NCBI GenBank assembly: GCA_021770005.1
Contig: JAETRV010000018.1
Span: 1-49,627 of the forward strand
Length of the DNA: 49,627 nucleotides
Direction: 5' to 3'
Source of the DNA: Anaerotruncus sp.
GTDB taxonomy: Bacteria > Bacillota > Clostridia > Oscillospirales > Ruminococcaceae
Positions 41,542 through 49,194 of the stretch are shown here, in pieces; position 1 is the first letter of the stretch; each line of letters opens with the position of its first letter. Under the pieces are notes generated by a model. The model saw only the letters and a list, made by a program, of their open reading frames with translations, was not told the DNA's origin and did no database searches. Position numbers and translations under genes: made by a program.

Positions 41542-42026
41542 GCAAAACGGTAACTGTTGGCATTTCAGACCTGAATGTGGTGAAAGCCCCTGACACACTG
41601 GTGACCTATGCATTGGGGTCGTGTGTAGGAATCTGTATGTACGACCCGGTTACCAAGGTTGCAGGACTTTCCCATATCATGCTGCCTTCCAGCTCCCTGA
41701 CCGGCAGCGACCCCAAACAGACGATGCGGTTCGCCAATACCGCGATTCCGATGCTGCTGAAAAAGATGGAATCCGCGGGGGCGCAGCGGCCGCGGATCAA
41801 GGCAAAAATCGCGGGGGGGGCGCAGATGTTTGCGGCAACCGGCAACTCCGCAATCTCGAATATCGGGCAGCGCAATGTCGCCGCGGTGAAGCAGGCGCTG
41901 GCGGCGCTGCGGATCCCGATTATTGCCGACGATACAGGCAAAAACTACGGGCGCACCCTCTATCTCACCGCCGAGGATGGGGTCATGCGGATCAAGTCGG
42001 TCAACCGCGGGGAGTGGACCTATTGA
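41538..42026 (+). CDS. cheD: Chemoreceptor glutamine deamidase CheD, 162 aa
   Basis: CheD deamidates receptor glutamines and stimulates CheC. The catalytic Cys29 (ALGSCVGIC), His46 (GLSHIMLP) and Thr23 are present, along with the conserved KIAGGAQMF and NIGQRNV segments. It overlaps cheC and lies 166 bases before the receptor gene. Confidence 0.95.
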   Translation: MSKTVTVGISDLNVVKAPDTLVTYALGSCVGICMYDPVTKVAGLSHIMLPSSSLTGSDPKQTMRFANTAIPMLLKKMESAGAQRPRIKAKIAGGAQMFAATGNSAISNIGQRNVAAVKQALAALRIPIIADDTGKNYGRTLYLTAEDGVMRIKSVNRGEWTY

Positions 42027-42192
42027 CCGCTTGGGCCTGCGTAGACGAGGCTGCATTCCCTACATATGCAGGGCTGTCTTACGGCAGCCCCCATTTTCTC
42101 TAGCGGCGGGATACCTAAACTTCTTTTGGACCAGGGGAAAACCGAGTAGAACATTCTCTTCTCAGACACATATCAAGGAGGGCATCTTCGCT

Positions 42193-44172
42193 TTGACCAG
42201 CATTCGCAAAAAAATTGTCGCCAATACGGTTGCAATCGTCATGATCCTTGCAGCCACTGTGGTGGGAATCCTTTTCGCAACCACCCGGTATATGACCGAA
42301 TCTATCATGCTCAATGTCATGAACCCGTTGGTGCGCACCGCCGCTCAAACGGTGGAGGGCAACCTGCATCTGCTTGCCGACCGGGTTTATCTGATCTCGG
42401 ATAACCATGAGCTCACCGACCCGGATTCCACCTGGGCCGAACGTAAGGCCCTGCTCACACGGGCGGTTTCGGGGATTGAGTTCCTCTCGCTCGCCCTCTA
42501 TAACTCAGAGGGCTATTTGGATGTCGGCGAAGGGGACGCCCCGCTCGATATCCGCAGCGAGCCCATCTATCATACGATGCAGGAGACCGGGTATCTCGTG
42601 ATCGACGACACCCGCACCCGTGAGGACGGCAGCCTGCAAATCACAATTGGCACCCCAGTCCTCGATAGCGAGGGCAGCATCCGGTATTATCTGGTCGGCT
42701 GCTACAAATACGATGTGCTCAATGATGTGATAACCAACATCAACCTCGGGCGCACCGGCAAGGCATACATCTTCAACCAGACAGGGCGGTTAATGGCAAG
42801 CCCGGACCGGCAGAAGGTGGCAGAGGAGGCGAACGTTTTTCAGGGCATCGAGCAAGGCGGGGAACTCTACGACCGGATGAACCGGGGGGTGAGCGGGGAG
42901 ATCGGCGCGGCCTGCCTGGAGATGAACGGGGAAGCCACCTTCCTTGCCTATGCGCCGGTGCGGGGCACCAACTGGACGCTTTGCATCGCGGTGCCGCGCG
43001 CCGATTTCATGCAGACCGGCAACAACGCGATCCTTTGGACGCTGGTGGTTATCCTACAGCTGCTGGCTGCCGCGCTCCTCCGGATCAAGAGGTTCAGCCG
43101 GAAGATTTCCGATTCGCTGGGCAGTGTCACCGGGCGGATCCAAAAGCTTTCCGAAGGGGACCTCGCCAGCCCGGTCGAAGTGCTGCCCACCCGCGATGAG
43201 GCCGAAACCCTCGCCATCGCGCTGCGCGGGACGGTCGGGGACATCAACCAATACCTCGGGGAGCTGCGCGACACCCTCTCCCGGCTCTCCAAGGGGGACC
43301 TGGACGTGACGGTCAGCGGGGAATTTGTCGGTGACTTCGTGGTGATGAAAGAGTCGCTCAACCATATCATCGAGTTCCTCAACGGCGTCATGACCGAGCT
43401 GCAATTGATGTCAGCTCAGCTTCTGAGCGAATCGCTTGAGGTGGCGGGCAGCGCCCAGCGGGTGAACAACTCGTCCGAGAGCCAGGCCGCGTCGGTGAGC
43501 CACCTGATGGGGGAATCGGAGACGATCTCGAGCAACATCCGGATGGTGAACGACAACGCGCTCCAGGCGGAAAAGCTGATGGAGCGGGTCAACGACCAGC
43601 TCGAACAGGGCGGCAGGCAGATGGAGCTGCTGCTCACCGCGATGGACCGGATCGACCGCAACGCACAGGAGATCGGTAAGATTGCCAAGCTGATGGAAGA
43701 TATCTCGTTCCAGACCAACCTGCTTGCATTGAACGCCTCGGTGGAGGCGGCGCACGCGGGCAGCGCGGGCAAGGGATTTTCAGTGGTGGCCGAGCAGGTG
43801 CGTCTGCTTGCCAACCAGAGCGCCGAATCGGCGCAAAAAACAAGCGAGATGCTCGCGCATTCCCAGCGCCAGGTGGCCGAAGGGGTGGACTTTGCCCACC
43901 AGAGCGCCCGGACGATGGGGGAGATCGCCGGGATCTCCAAAGAGGTTGTCGAGATCATGAACGGGCTGGTCCGTTCGGTGCAGCAGCAGGATGCATCACT
44001 CGGCGAGATGCTCAGCGAGATCAACGAGATTTCCAGCCTGAGCGATCAGAACCTAAGCGCGAGCGCGGAATCCGCCGCGGCCAGCCAGCAGATGACCGAA
44101 CAGGCCGAGGTGCTCAAGCGGATTTCCGAGCAGTTCAACCTGCGCAAATCGCAGGACACCGTTCAGGTGTGA
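42193..44172 (+). CDS. Methyl-accepting chemotaxis protein with periplasmic-type dCache sensor, 659 aa
   Basis: The receptor has a first membrane helix (residues ~10-32), an extracellular double-Cache-like sensor (~35-275; YYLVGCYKYDVLNDVITNIN and GRTGKAYIFNQTGRLMASPD are typical), a second helix (~279-298), a HAMP region and a signalling coiled coil. The tip sequence DISFQTNLLALNASVEAAHA GSAGKGFSVVAEQVRLLA is conserved. The start is TTG 42193, about 10 bases after AAGGAGG; longer readings overlap cheD. The ligand cannot be told. No CheA or CheW lies here, so signalling partners are elsewhere. Confidence 0.93.
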   Translation: MTSIRKKIVANTVAIVMILAATVVGILFATTRYMTESIMLNVMNPLVRTAAQTVEGNLHLLADRVYLISDNHELTDPDSTWAERKALLTRAVSGIEFLSLALYNSEGYLDVGEGDAPLDIRSEPIYHTMQETGYLVIDDTRTREDGSLQITIGTPVLDSEGSIRYYLVGCYKYDVLNDVITNINLGRTGKAYIFNQTGRLMASPDRQKVAEEANVFQGIEQGGELYDRMNRGVSGEIGAACLEMNGEATFLAYAPVRGTNWTLCIAVPRADFMQTGNNAILWTLVVILQLLAAALLRIKRFSRKISDSLGSVTGRIQKLSEGDLASPVEVLPTRDEAETLAIALRGTVGDINQYLGELRDTLSRLSKGDLDVTVSGEFVGDFVVMKESLNHIIEFLNGVMTELQLMSAQLLSESLEVAGSAQRVNNSSESQAASVSHLMGESETISSNIRMVNDNALQAEKLMERVNDQLEQGGRQMELLLTAMDRIDRNAQEIGKIAKLMEDISFQTNLLALNASVEAAHAGSAGKGFSVVAEQVRLLANQSAESAQKTSEMLAHSQRQVAEGVDFAHQSARTMGEIAGISKEVVEIMNGLVRSVQQQDASLGEMLSEINEISSLSDQNLSASAESAAASQQMTEQAEVLKRISEQFNLRKSQDTVQV

Positions 44173-44345
44173 GGTGTGCAGCATGTTGCTTTTTTGAGAG
44201 AGGCGCCGCCTGCCGGCAGCAGGGGATGCGGGGAGTTCGGCCCCGCGCGCCGAGTCCCTTTTCGGATACACGAAAAGGGACCAAAACCGCCTTAAAGGGT
44301 AAGCCCCTTAAAGATCCCCCCGCCCTCAGGCGGAGCGCTCATGCG
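44173..44345 (+). repeat. Composite hairpin element R12 (E start, A, fragment of B)
   Basis: A short copy directly after the receptor stop: GTGCAGCATGTTGC, a GCCGCC/GGC-type stem, CCCCGC stem, GTCCCTTTTCG/CGAAAAGGGAC, an imperfect CTTAAAGGG/CCCCTTAAAG stem and the start of B (GAGCGCTCATGC). It ends at the ribosome binding site of the FMN lipoprotein gene. Confidence 0.8.
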
Positions 44346-44365
44346 CCAAGAATGGAGGTTTTCGG

Positions 44366-44818
44366 ATGAAATATAAATTTTGCGCCCTGCTGCTGGCGGT
44401 GGTGTTGGCGTTCTCCGCCGCCGGATGCAGCAAGGGCGGCGATGTCCTGAATGACGGCTACTACACCGCCCAGATGTCGGAGTATTCCCATGGCTGGATA
44501 GAGTTTGTGACCATCTGCGTCAGCAATGGGGAGTTGGTCTCGATTGAGTACAACGCCAAAGGCCCCAGCGGCTACCTCAAGTCCTGGGACATCCCGTATA
44601 TGCGCACGATGGGCAGCCTGAACGGCACTTATCCGAACGAGTACACCCGCAGTTACGGCGCACAGTTCCTCGAGGCGGGCGGGGATGTCTCACAGGTGCA
44701 GGCGATCGCCGGTGCATCCAGCTCCTATAAAAATTTTGTGCGGCTCGCGGATGCCGCCATGGGGCAGGCTCGGGCGGGGGATCCGTCGGTTGCGATTGTT
44801 GCGGCTGGCCAATCATAG
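44366..44818 (+). CDS. FMN-binding domain lipoprotein, 150 aa
   Basis: A lipoprotein signal with lipobox A-A-G-C21 is followed by an FMN-binding domain. The motif GASSSYKNFVRLADAAM at residues ~115-131 matches the site where FMN is covalently bound to a Ser/Thr by the ApbE transferase in this family (NqrC, RnfG, PplA relatives). The short form, one domain on a lipid anchor, resembles surface flavoproteins that pass electrons outside the cell. Role here is unknown. Start ATG 44366 after ATGGAGG. A terminator follows. Confidence 0.8.
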   Translation: MKYKFCALLLAVVLAFSAAGCSKGGDVLNDGYYTAQMSEYSHGWIEFVTICVSNGELVSIEYNAKGPSGYLKSWDIPYMRTMGSLNGTYPNEYTRSYGAQFLEAGGDVSQVQAIAGASSSYKNFVRLADAAMGQARAGDPSVAIVAAGQS

Positions 44819-44835
44819 CCGGGAAAAGGGCAGAA

Positions 44836-44864
44836 AAAAGGAGGGGAATTCCCCCTCCTTTTAT
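44836..44864 (+). terminator. Intrinsic terminator after the FMN lipoprotein gene
   Basis: AAAAGGAGGGG (44836-44846) pairs with CCCCTCCTTTT (44852-44862) around AATTC. It abuts the -35 box of the relic toxin promoter, exactly as a weaker hairpin abuts the intact locus at 4670-4697. Confidence 0.8.
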
Positions 44865-45155
44865 TGACTGGTAAGTGGTTCCATGCTAGAATAAGGATAA
44901 AGTGCTGCCACAACGGCTGCGGGTGGCTGTTCCCCGATCTGAGCGGGGGACAGCACCTTTCTTTGCCTTTACGATACCATCATCGCGGAGCGATTTGGCA
45001 GAGTGGGCCATCGGAACGGGAGCGGGCGGCCGCCCGCGGATCGTTCTGGCCATAACCCCGGTATCATAGCCGCTTTGCGGCTATGATACCCTACAATATG
45101 GGCGCTGTCAATCAATGAAAGAGAAGAGGACACGCGGGTTTTCCGGGGGAGGATA
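44864..45155 (+). pseudogene. Toxin-less relic of the type I toxin/antisense locus
   Basis: The promoter block is nearly the same as at 4698: TTGACT (44864-44869), 17 bases, TAGAAT (44887-44892), then AGTGCTGCCACAACGGCTGC. The toxin ORF and its ribosome binding site are gone: the leader goes straight into CTGTTCCCC/GGGGGACAG and then CAGCACCTTTCTTT, the counterpart of GGTAGCACCTTTCTTT. The GTGCTG/CAGCAC pairing of transcript ends survives. About 100 bases of unrelated GC-rich sequence (44972-45060) and a perfect 14-bp palindrome (45060-45090) interrupt the antisense part. The convergent promoter remains. Confidence 0.7.
45060..45111 (-). promoter_or_regulatory. Convergent promoter of the relic, -10 inside a perfect palindrome
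   Basis: On the minus strand TTGACA (45111-45106), 17 bases, TATCAT (45088-45083). The -10 lies in one arm of GGTATCATAGCCGC (45060-45073) and GCGGCTATGATACC (45077-45090). A transcript would start in the loop or the second arm. Confidence 0.6.
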
Positions 45156-45640
45156 GGGGCAGCATCCGTTTGGCCCCAGACCAAACGGACAGGCGCTCGC
45201 GCCTTCCTCGGGGCTTCTCGGGCCTGTGGCCCGAAGCGCGGCATACGCCGCGACGCCCCTGCGGGCTGCCTCACGGGCTAGGGGTCGGCGACCCCTCCCC
45301 GTGTGCCCCACCCTTCCGGGCAGGGTGCTTTTCCTGTTTCCCGCATTTTACGCGGCTTCGGATGCCTGGGGGAGGAAGAGGGTGCAAGTCAGCCTTGCGC
45401 ATGAGCGTTTGTCTGTGTGCTTTTTATCTTGCTTTTTGCACAAGCAAAAAACAAGCCGTCCGCCCGGACGGGACCGGGCATCTCATGCCGCTGCAAGGGC
45501 GGCATTCCCCTTGAAAAAGTAACGTGCCGCACCGCCGCACAAAAAGAACCACCGCCTGGACGGGACCGGGCATTTTAGCGCCGCATCGCGGCACACTTCT
45601 CAAAAAAGTAAGACGCTGCACCGCTGTATAAAAGACAGGA
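45145..45640 (-). repeat. Composite hairpin element R13 (C, B, shortened D, E, E; all reversed)
   Basis: Module C reversed closes with GGCAGC (45158-45163) and GCTGCC (45265-45270). B reversed passes directly into the end of D, skipping the CATAAG-type stem. Unit E is duplicated; one stem reads GCCTGG-ACGGGA-CCGGGC with a T-G pair. It ends just before the ribosome binding site of the xdhB-like gene. Confidence 0.82.
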
Positions 45641-45648
45641 GAGGGAAC

Positions 45649-46446
45649 GTGTATACAATCAAGACCTATCTGATGGCGCAGACGCTGGATGAGGCGTACA
45701 GTGCGCTGCAAAAGAACAAATCGAATGTCGTGCTGGGCGGCTGCGGGTGGCTGAAGATGGCCCGCAAGCGGTTCTGGACAGGCATCGACCTGAGCAGGCT
45801 CGGGCTGGACCGGATCGAAGAGCGGGACGGCTGGCTGGAGCTGGGCGCGATGGTGACCTTGCGGCAGCTCGAGACCGACCCGGCAGCGCGGGCTGTGTTT
45901 GGCGGGATTTTGCCGCAATCGGTCGAGCGGATCGTGGGGGTGCAGTTCCGCAACTGCGCCACGGTGGGCGGCTGTGTTTGGATGCGGGCGGGATTCTCCG
46001 ACCTGCTCACCGCTCTGCTGGTGCTCGAGACCGAAGTGGAGCTGTACCACGCGGGCCGGATGCCGCTGGAAACCTTCCTCGCGCTGCCCCAGAGCCGGGA
46101 GACGCGGGACATCCTCACCCATGTCCGGGTCAAGCTGGACGGCAGGGACGCGGCCTACCAGTCGGTCCGCAATACGGCAACCGATTTCCCGGTTGTGACA
46201 GCGGCGGCCGCGCACCTCGGCCAAAGCTGGATGGTCGCGGTCGGCGCGCGCCCGATGCGCGCGGTCCGGGTGCCGGCGGCGGAAACCGCCCTCTCTGCGG
46301 GGGCGATGCCCGAGGCCTGCCGGGCGGTTGCGGCGCTCGGCTACGCGGGCAATCTGCGTGGCTCGGCGGACTACCGCCGCAAGGTGGCACAGGTGCTGGT
46401 GCGGCGGGCAGCCGGGGAGATACTGCAACGGGAGGGGAAACAATGA
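45649..46446 (+). CDS. xdhB: Molybdenum hydroxylase FAD-binding subunit (XdhB/CoxM type), 265 aa
   Basis: This subunit passes electrons from the iron-sulfur subunit to its acceptor through FAD. The FAD-binding motif near the N-terminus is present in modified form (VVLGGCGWLKMARKR, usually 'aGGT.l....'), and the second motif appears as QFRNCATVGGCVWMRAGFSD (usually 'iRn.aTiGGn...a.p.sD'). The C-terminal CO_deh_flav_C region follows from ~165. The start is GTG 45649 after AGGAGAGG. It overlaps the next gene by 4 bases. The changed first FAD motif is worth noting. Confidence 0.85.
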   Translation: MYTIKTYLMAQTLDEAYSALQKNKSNVVLGGCGWLKMARKRFWTGIDLSRLGLDRIEERDGWLELGAMVTLRQLETDPAARAVFGGILPQSVERIVGVQFRNCATVGGCVWMRAGFSDLLTALLVLETEVELYHAGRMPLETFLALPQSRETRDILTHVRVKLDGRDAAYQSVRNTATDFPVVTAAAAHLGQSWMVAVGARPMRAVRVPAAETALSAGAMPEACRAVAALGYAGNLRGSADYRRKVAQVLVRRAAGEILQREGKQ

Positions 46447-46898
46447 GGATTAAACTGACCGTCAACGGCAGGCAGTTCGATAAGCACGTCCCCGCGGACA
46501 TGATGCTGCTCGACTTCCTGCGCAAATATGGGTTTGTCAGCGTGAAGCGGGGATGTGAAACCTCCAACTGCGGCCTGTGCACCGTCTGGGTGGACGAGCG
46601 CCCGGTGCTTTCCTGCACCTACCCGGTCGCCCGGGCCGAGGGCAGGCGGGTCACCACCATCGAAGGGGTGGTCCCCGAGGCGGAGGAGTTCGGAAAGTTC
46701 CTCGCGGCGCGCGGGGCGGAACAGTGCGGTTTTTGCAGCCCGGGGCTGGTCATGACCGTCCTCGCCATGAAGCGGGAACTTCGCAGCCCGGATGAACAGC
46801 AGGTGCGCGCCTACCTCGCGGGCAACCTCTGCCGCTGTTCCGGCTACACCTCCCAGCTCGACGCTGTGATGTCGTTCCTGAAAGGGGGAGCCCGATGA
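46443..46898 (+). CDS. xdhC: Molybdenum hydroxylase 2Fe-2S subunit (XdhC/CoxS type), 151 aa
   Basis: This subunit holds two [2Fe-2S] clusters. The plant-ferredoxin-type set is C38, C43, C46 and C58 (CETSNCGLC then SC); the second set is C95, C98, C130 and C132 (CGFCSPG and CRC). Length is normal. ATG 46443 overlaps xdhB by 4 bases and the end overlaps the catalytic subunit by 4 bases, so all three are co-translated. In many Clostridia the 2Fe-2S subunit is called XdhC; naming varies. Confidence 0.93.
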   Translation: MRIKLTVNGRQFDKHVPADMMLLDFLRKYGFVSVKRGCETSNCGLCTVWVDERPVLSCTYPVARAEGRRVTTIEGVVPEAEEFGKFLAARGAEQCGFCSPGLVMTVLAMKRELRSPDEQQVRAYLAGNLCRCSGYTSQLDAVMSFLKGGAR

Positions 46899-49153
46899 AC
46901 GCTGTCAACCGCCGCATCCCCAAGCTGGATGCCCGCGCCCTTACCACCGGTAAGGGCGTCTACACCGACGACCTTGTCCCGCCCGGCGCGCTGGTGGTCA
47001 AGGTGCTGCGCAGCCCGCACCCGTTCGCGCGGATCACCGGCATCCGCACCGATGCCGCCCGCCGGCTCAACGGGATCGAGTGCGTGCTCACCTATGCCGA
47101 CGTCCCCAAAATCCGGTTCACACAGGCGGGGCAGAGCTACCCGGAGCCCAGCCCGTACGACCGGTATATCCTCGAAAACCTCGTGCGGTATGTGGGGGAT
47201 CCGGTCGCGATTGTCGCCGGGCAGGACGAACAGGTGGTGGACCAGGCGCTCCGGATGATCAAGGTGGACTATCAGCCGCTGGCCCCGGTGCTTGACTACG
47301 AAACCGCGCTGGACAACCCCGCGGTAGTCCACCCGGAAGCGGACTATTTCAACAACTTCCCGGTTGGCGGCGACCCGTGGCGGAACCTCGTGGCCTCGGG
47401 GGAGCGCACGAGCGGCGACCTCGAACAGGTCTTTTCCGAGTGCGACCTGGTGCTTGAGGAGACGTTCCACACCAAAGCGGTGGCACAGGCCATGATGGAG
47501 ACATTCCGCACCTACACCTGGCTCGACCACAACAGCCGGCTGAATGTGCTCACCTCCACCCAAATCCCGTTCCACTGCCGGAGGCAGATCGCGCGGGCGC
47601 TGGGGATCCCGCAGGCCCGGGTGCGGGTCATCAAGCCGCGGATCGGCGGAGGGTTCGGCGCCAAGCAGACGATGTGCAGCGAGCTGTTCCCGGCGGTGGT
47701 CACGATGAAAACCGGCAAGCCCGCCCGGATGGTTTTTTCGCGGCAGGAGAGTTTCACCGCCTCCAACAGCCGCCACGAGATGCGGGTAACTGTCCGGATG
47801 GGCGCGGACAAAGCGGGGAACATCCGCGCAATCGATATGTACGCCCTCTCCAACCAGGGGGCTTACGGCGAACACGGCCCCACCACGATCGGTCTGGTGG
47901 GGGGGAAGTCGATCGCCCTTTACACCCCTGAGGCGTTCCGGTTCCGCTATGACGTGGTCTACACCAACACGATGGGCGCGGGCGCGTTCCGCGGCTACGG
48001 CGCGACACAGGGCTGTTTTGCGCTCGAATCGCTGGTCAACCGGCTGGCCGAACGCCTTAAGATCGACCCCACCGAGCTGAGGCTGCGCAATATCCCCGAG
48101 GTGGGCGACCCGATGGAGGCCTACGCGGACGGCGCACTCGCCAGCAGCCGGTTGGAGGACTGCATCCGGCGGGGACGGGAGATGATCGGTTGGGAGGAGA
48201 AGTTCCCGTCGGTGCGGGTGGACGGGCATACGGTGCGCGGGGTCGGCATGGCAATCAGTATGCAGGGCTCGGGCATCGCCAATATCGACACCTGCTCCGC
48301 TGTGATCCGGCTGAACGACAACGGGTTTTACACCCTGATGATTGGTGCAACCGACATGGGCACCGGCTGTGACACCATCCTCGCGCAGATGGCCGCCGAG
48401 GTGCTTCACTGCCCGGTCGGACGGATCACCGTCGACGGGGTGGATACCGACCATTCCCCGTTCGACAAGGGGTCGTACGCCTCGGGCACCACCTACCTCA
48501 CCGGGATGGCGGTCGTCAAGGCGAGCACCAAGCTGGCGGCGGAGATCCGTCAGAAGGGCGCTGACCGGTTGGGGGTACCGGTGATGCAGGTGATGTTCAA
48601 TGGGGATGCGGTCGTCTCCAAGACCGACCCCGACCTCAAGATTTCCCTCTCCGAGCTCGCCCAACAGCTGGTTGTGGGGGACGGGGAGTGGCTCCAGTGC
48701 ACCGCCACCCATTCCAGCCCGGTTTCTCCGCCGCCCCTGATGGCCGGGTTTGCCGAGGTCGAGGTGGACACCGAGACCGGCAAGGTCACGGTGCTCGATT
48801 ATGTCGCGGTCGTCGACTGCGGTACGGTCATCAACCCCAACCTGGCCACCGTCCAGACACAGGGCGGCATCGCACAGGGAATCGGGATGGCGCTCTGGGA
48901 GGACATCCAGTACAACAAGCGCGGACGGATGCTCAATGATTCGTTCATGCAGTACAAGATTCCCTCCCGGCTCGACCTGCCCGATATCCGTGTCGAGTTC
49001 ATGCCCAGCTACGAGCCAACCGGCCCATTCGGCGCCAAGTCGATCGGCGAGATCGTCATCAATACCCCCGGCCCCGCCATCGCGGCCGCGGTCGCCAATG
49101 CCACCGGGGTCTGGTGCAATGAATTGCCTATCAAACCAGAACAGCTGATTTAA
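46895..49153 (+). CDS. xdhA: Molybdenum hydroxylase catalytic subunit (xanthine dehydrogenase type, XdhA), 752 aa
   Basis: This is the molybdopterin subunit. Moco-binding motifs are RIGGGFGAKQ (about residues 249-258) and GAFRGYGATQ (about 366-375), and the catalytic glutamate is E719 in GPFGAKSIGE. The second-shell segment MMETFRTYTWLD replaces the 'EP' type loop of other hydroxylases and matches clostridial purine-type enzymes as I know them. Likely substrate: a purine such as xanthine, but another N-heterocycle is possible. Accessory genes for Mo insertion (XdhC-like chaperone, MocA) and purine transport are not in the window. A terminator follows the stop. Confidence 0.9.
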   Translation: MNAVNRRIPKLDARALTTGKGVYTDDLVPPGALVVKVLRSPHPFARITGIRTDAARRLNGIECVLTYADVPKIRFTQAGQSYPEPSPYDRYILENLVRYVGDPVAIVAGQDEQVVDQALRMIKVDYQPLAPVLDYETALDNPAVVHPEADYFNNFPVGGDPWRNLVASGERTSGDLEQVFSECDLVLEETFHTKAVAQAMMETFRTYTWLDHNSRLNVLTSTQIPFHCRRQIARALGIPQARVRVIKPRIGGGFGAKQTMCSELFPAVVTMKTGKPARMVFSRQESFTASNSRHEMRVTVRMGADKAGNIRAIDMYALSNQGAYGEHGPTTIGLVGGKSIALYTPEAFRFRYDVVYTNTMGAGAFRGYGATQGCFALESLVNRLAERLKIDPTELRLRNIPEVGDPMEAYADGALASSRLEDCIRRGREMIGWEEKFPSVRVDGHTVRGVGMAISMQGSGIANIDTCSAVIRLNDNGFYTLMIGATDMGTGCDTILAQMAAEVLHCPVGRITVDGVDTDHSPFDKGSYASGTTYLTGMAVVKASTKLAAEIRQKGADRLGVPVMQVMFNGDAVVSKTDPDLKISLSELAQQLVVGDGEWLQCTATHSSPVSPPPLMAGFAEVEVDTETGKVTVLDYVAVVDCGTVINPNLATVQTQGGIAQGIGMALWEDIQYNKRGRMLNDSFMQYKIPSRLDLPDIRVEFMPSYEPTGPFGAKSIGEIVINTPGPAIAAAVANATGVWCNELPIKPEQLI

Positions 49154-49184
49154 AAAAAGGAGGGGATATTTCCCCTCCTTTTTT
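49153..49184 (+). terminator. Intrinsic terminator after xdhA
   Basis: AAAAAAGGAGGGG (49153-49165) pairs with CCCCTCCTTTTTT (49172-49184), loop ATATTT. It overlaps the last base of the stop codon and is symmetric, so it could work in both directions. Confidence 0.88.
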
Positions 49185-49194
49185 CTCCCCCTTT

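Noticed and set aside
42116-42155. Sigma28 promoter before the chemoreceptor (CTAAA ... CCGAGTAG)
   Set aside because: The spacing is about 22 bases instead of about 15-16 and the -10 match is poor.
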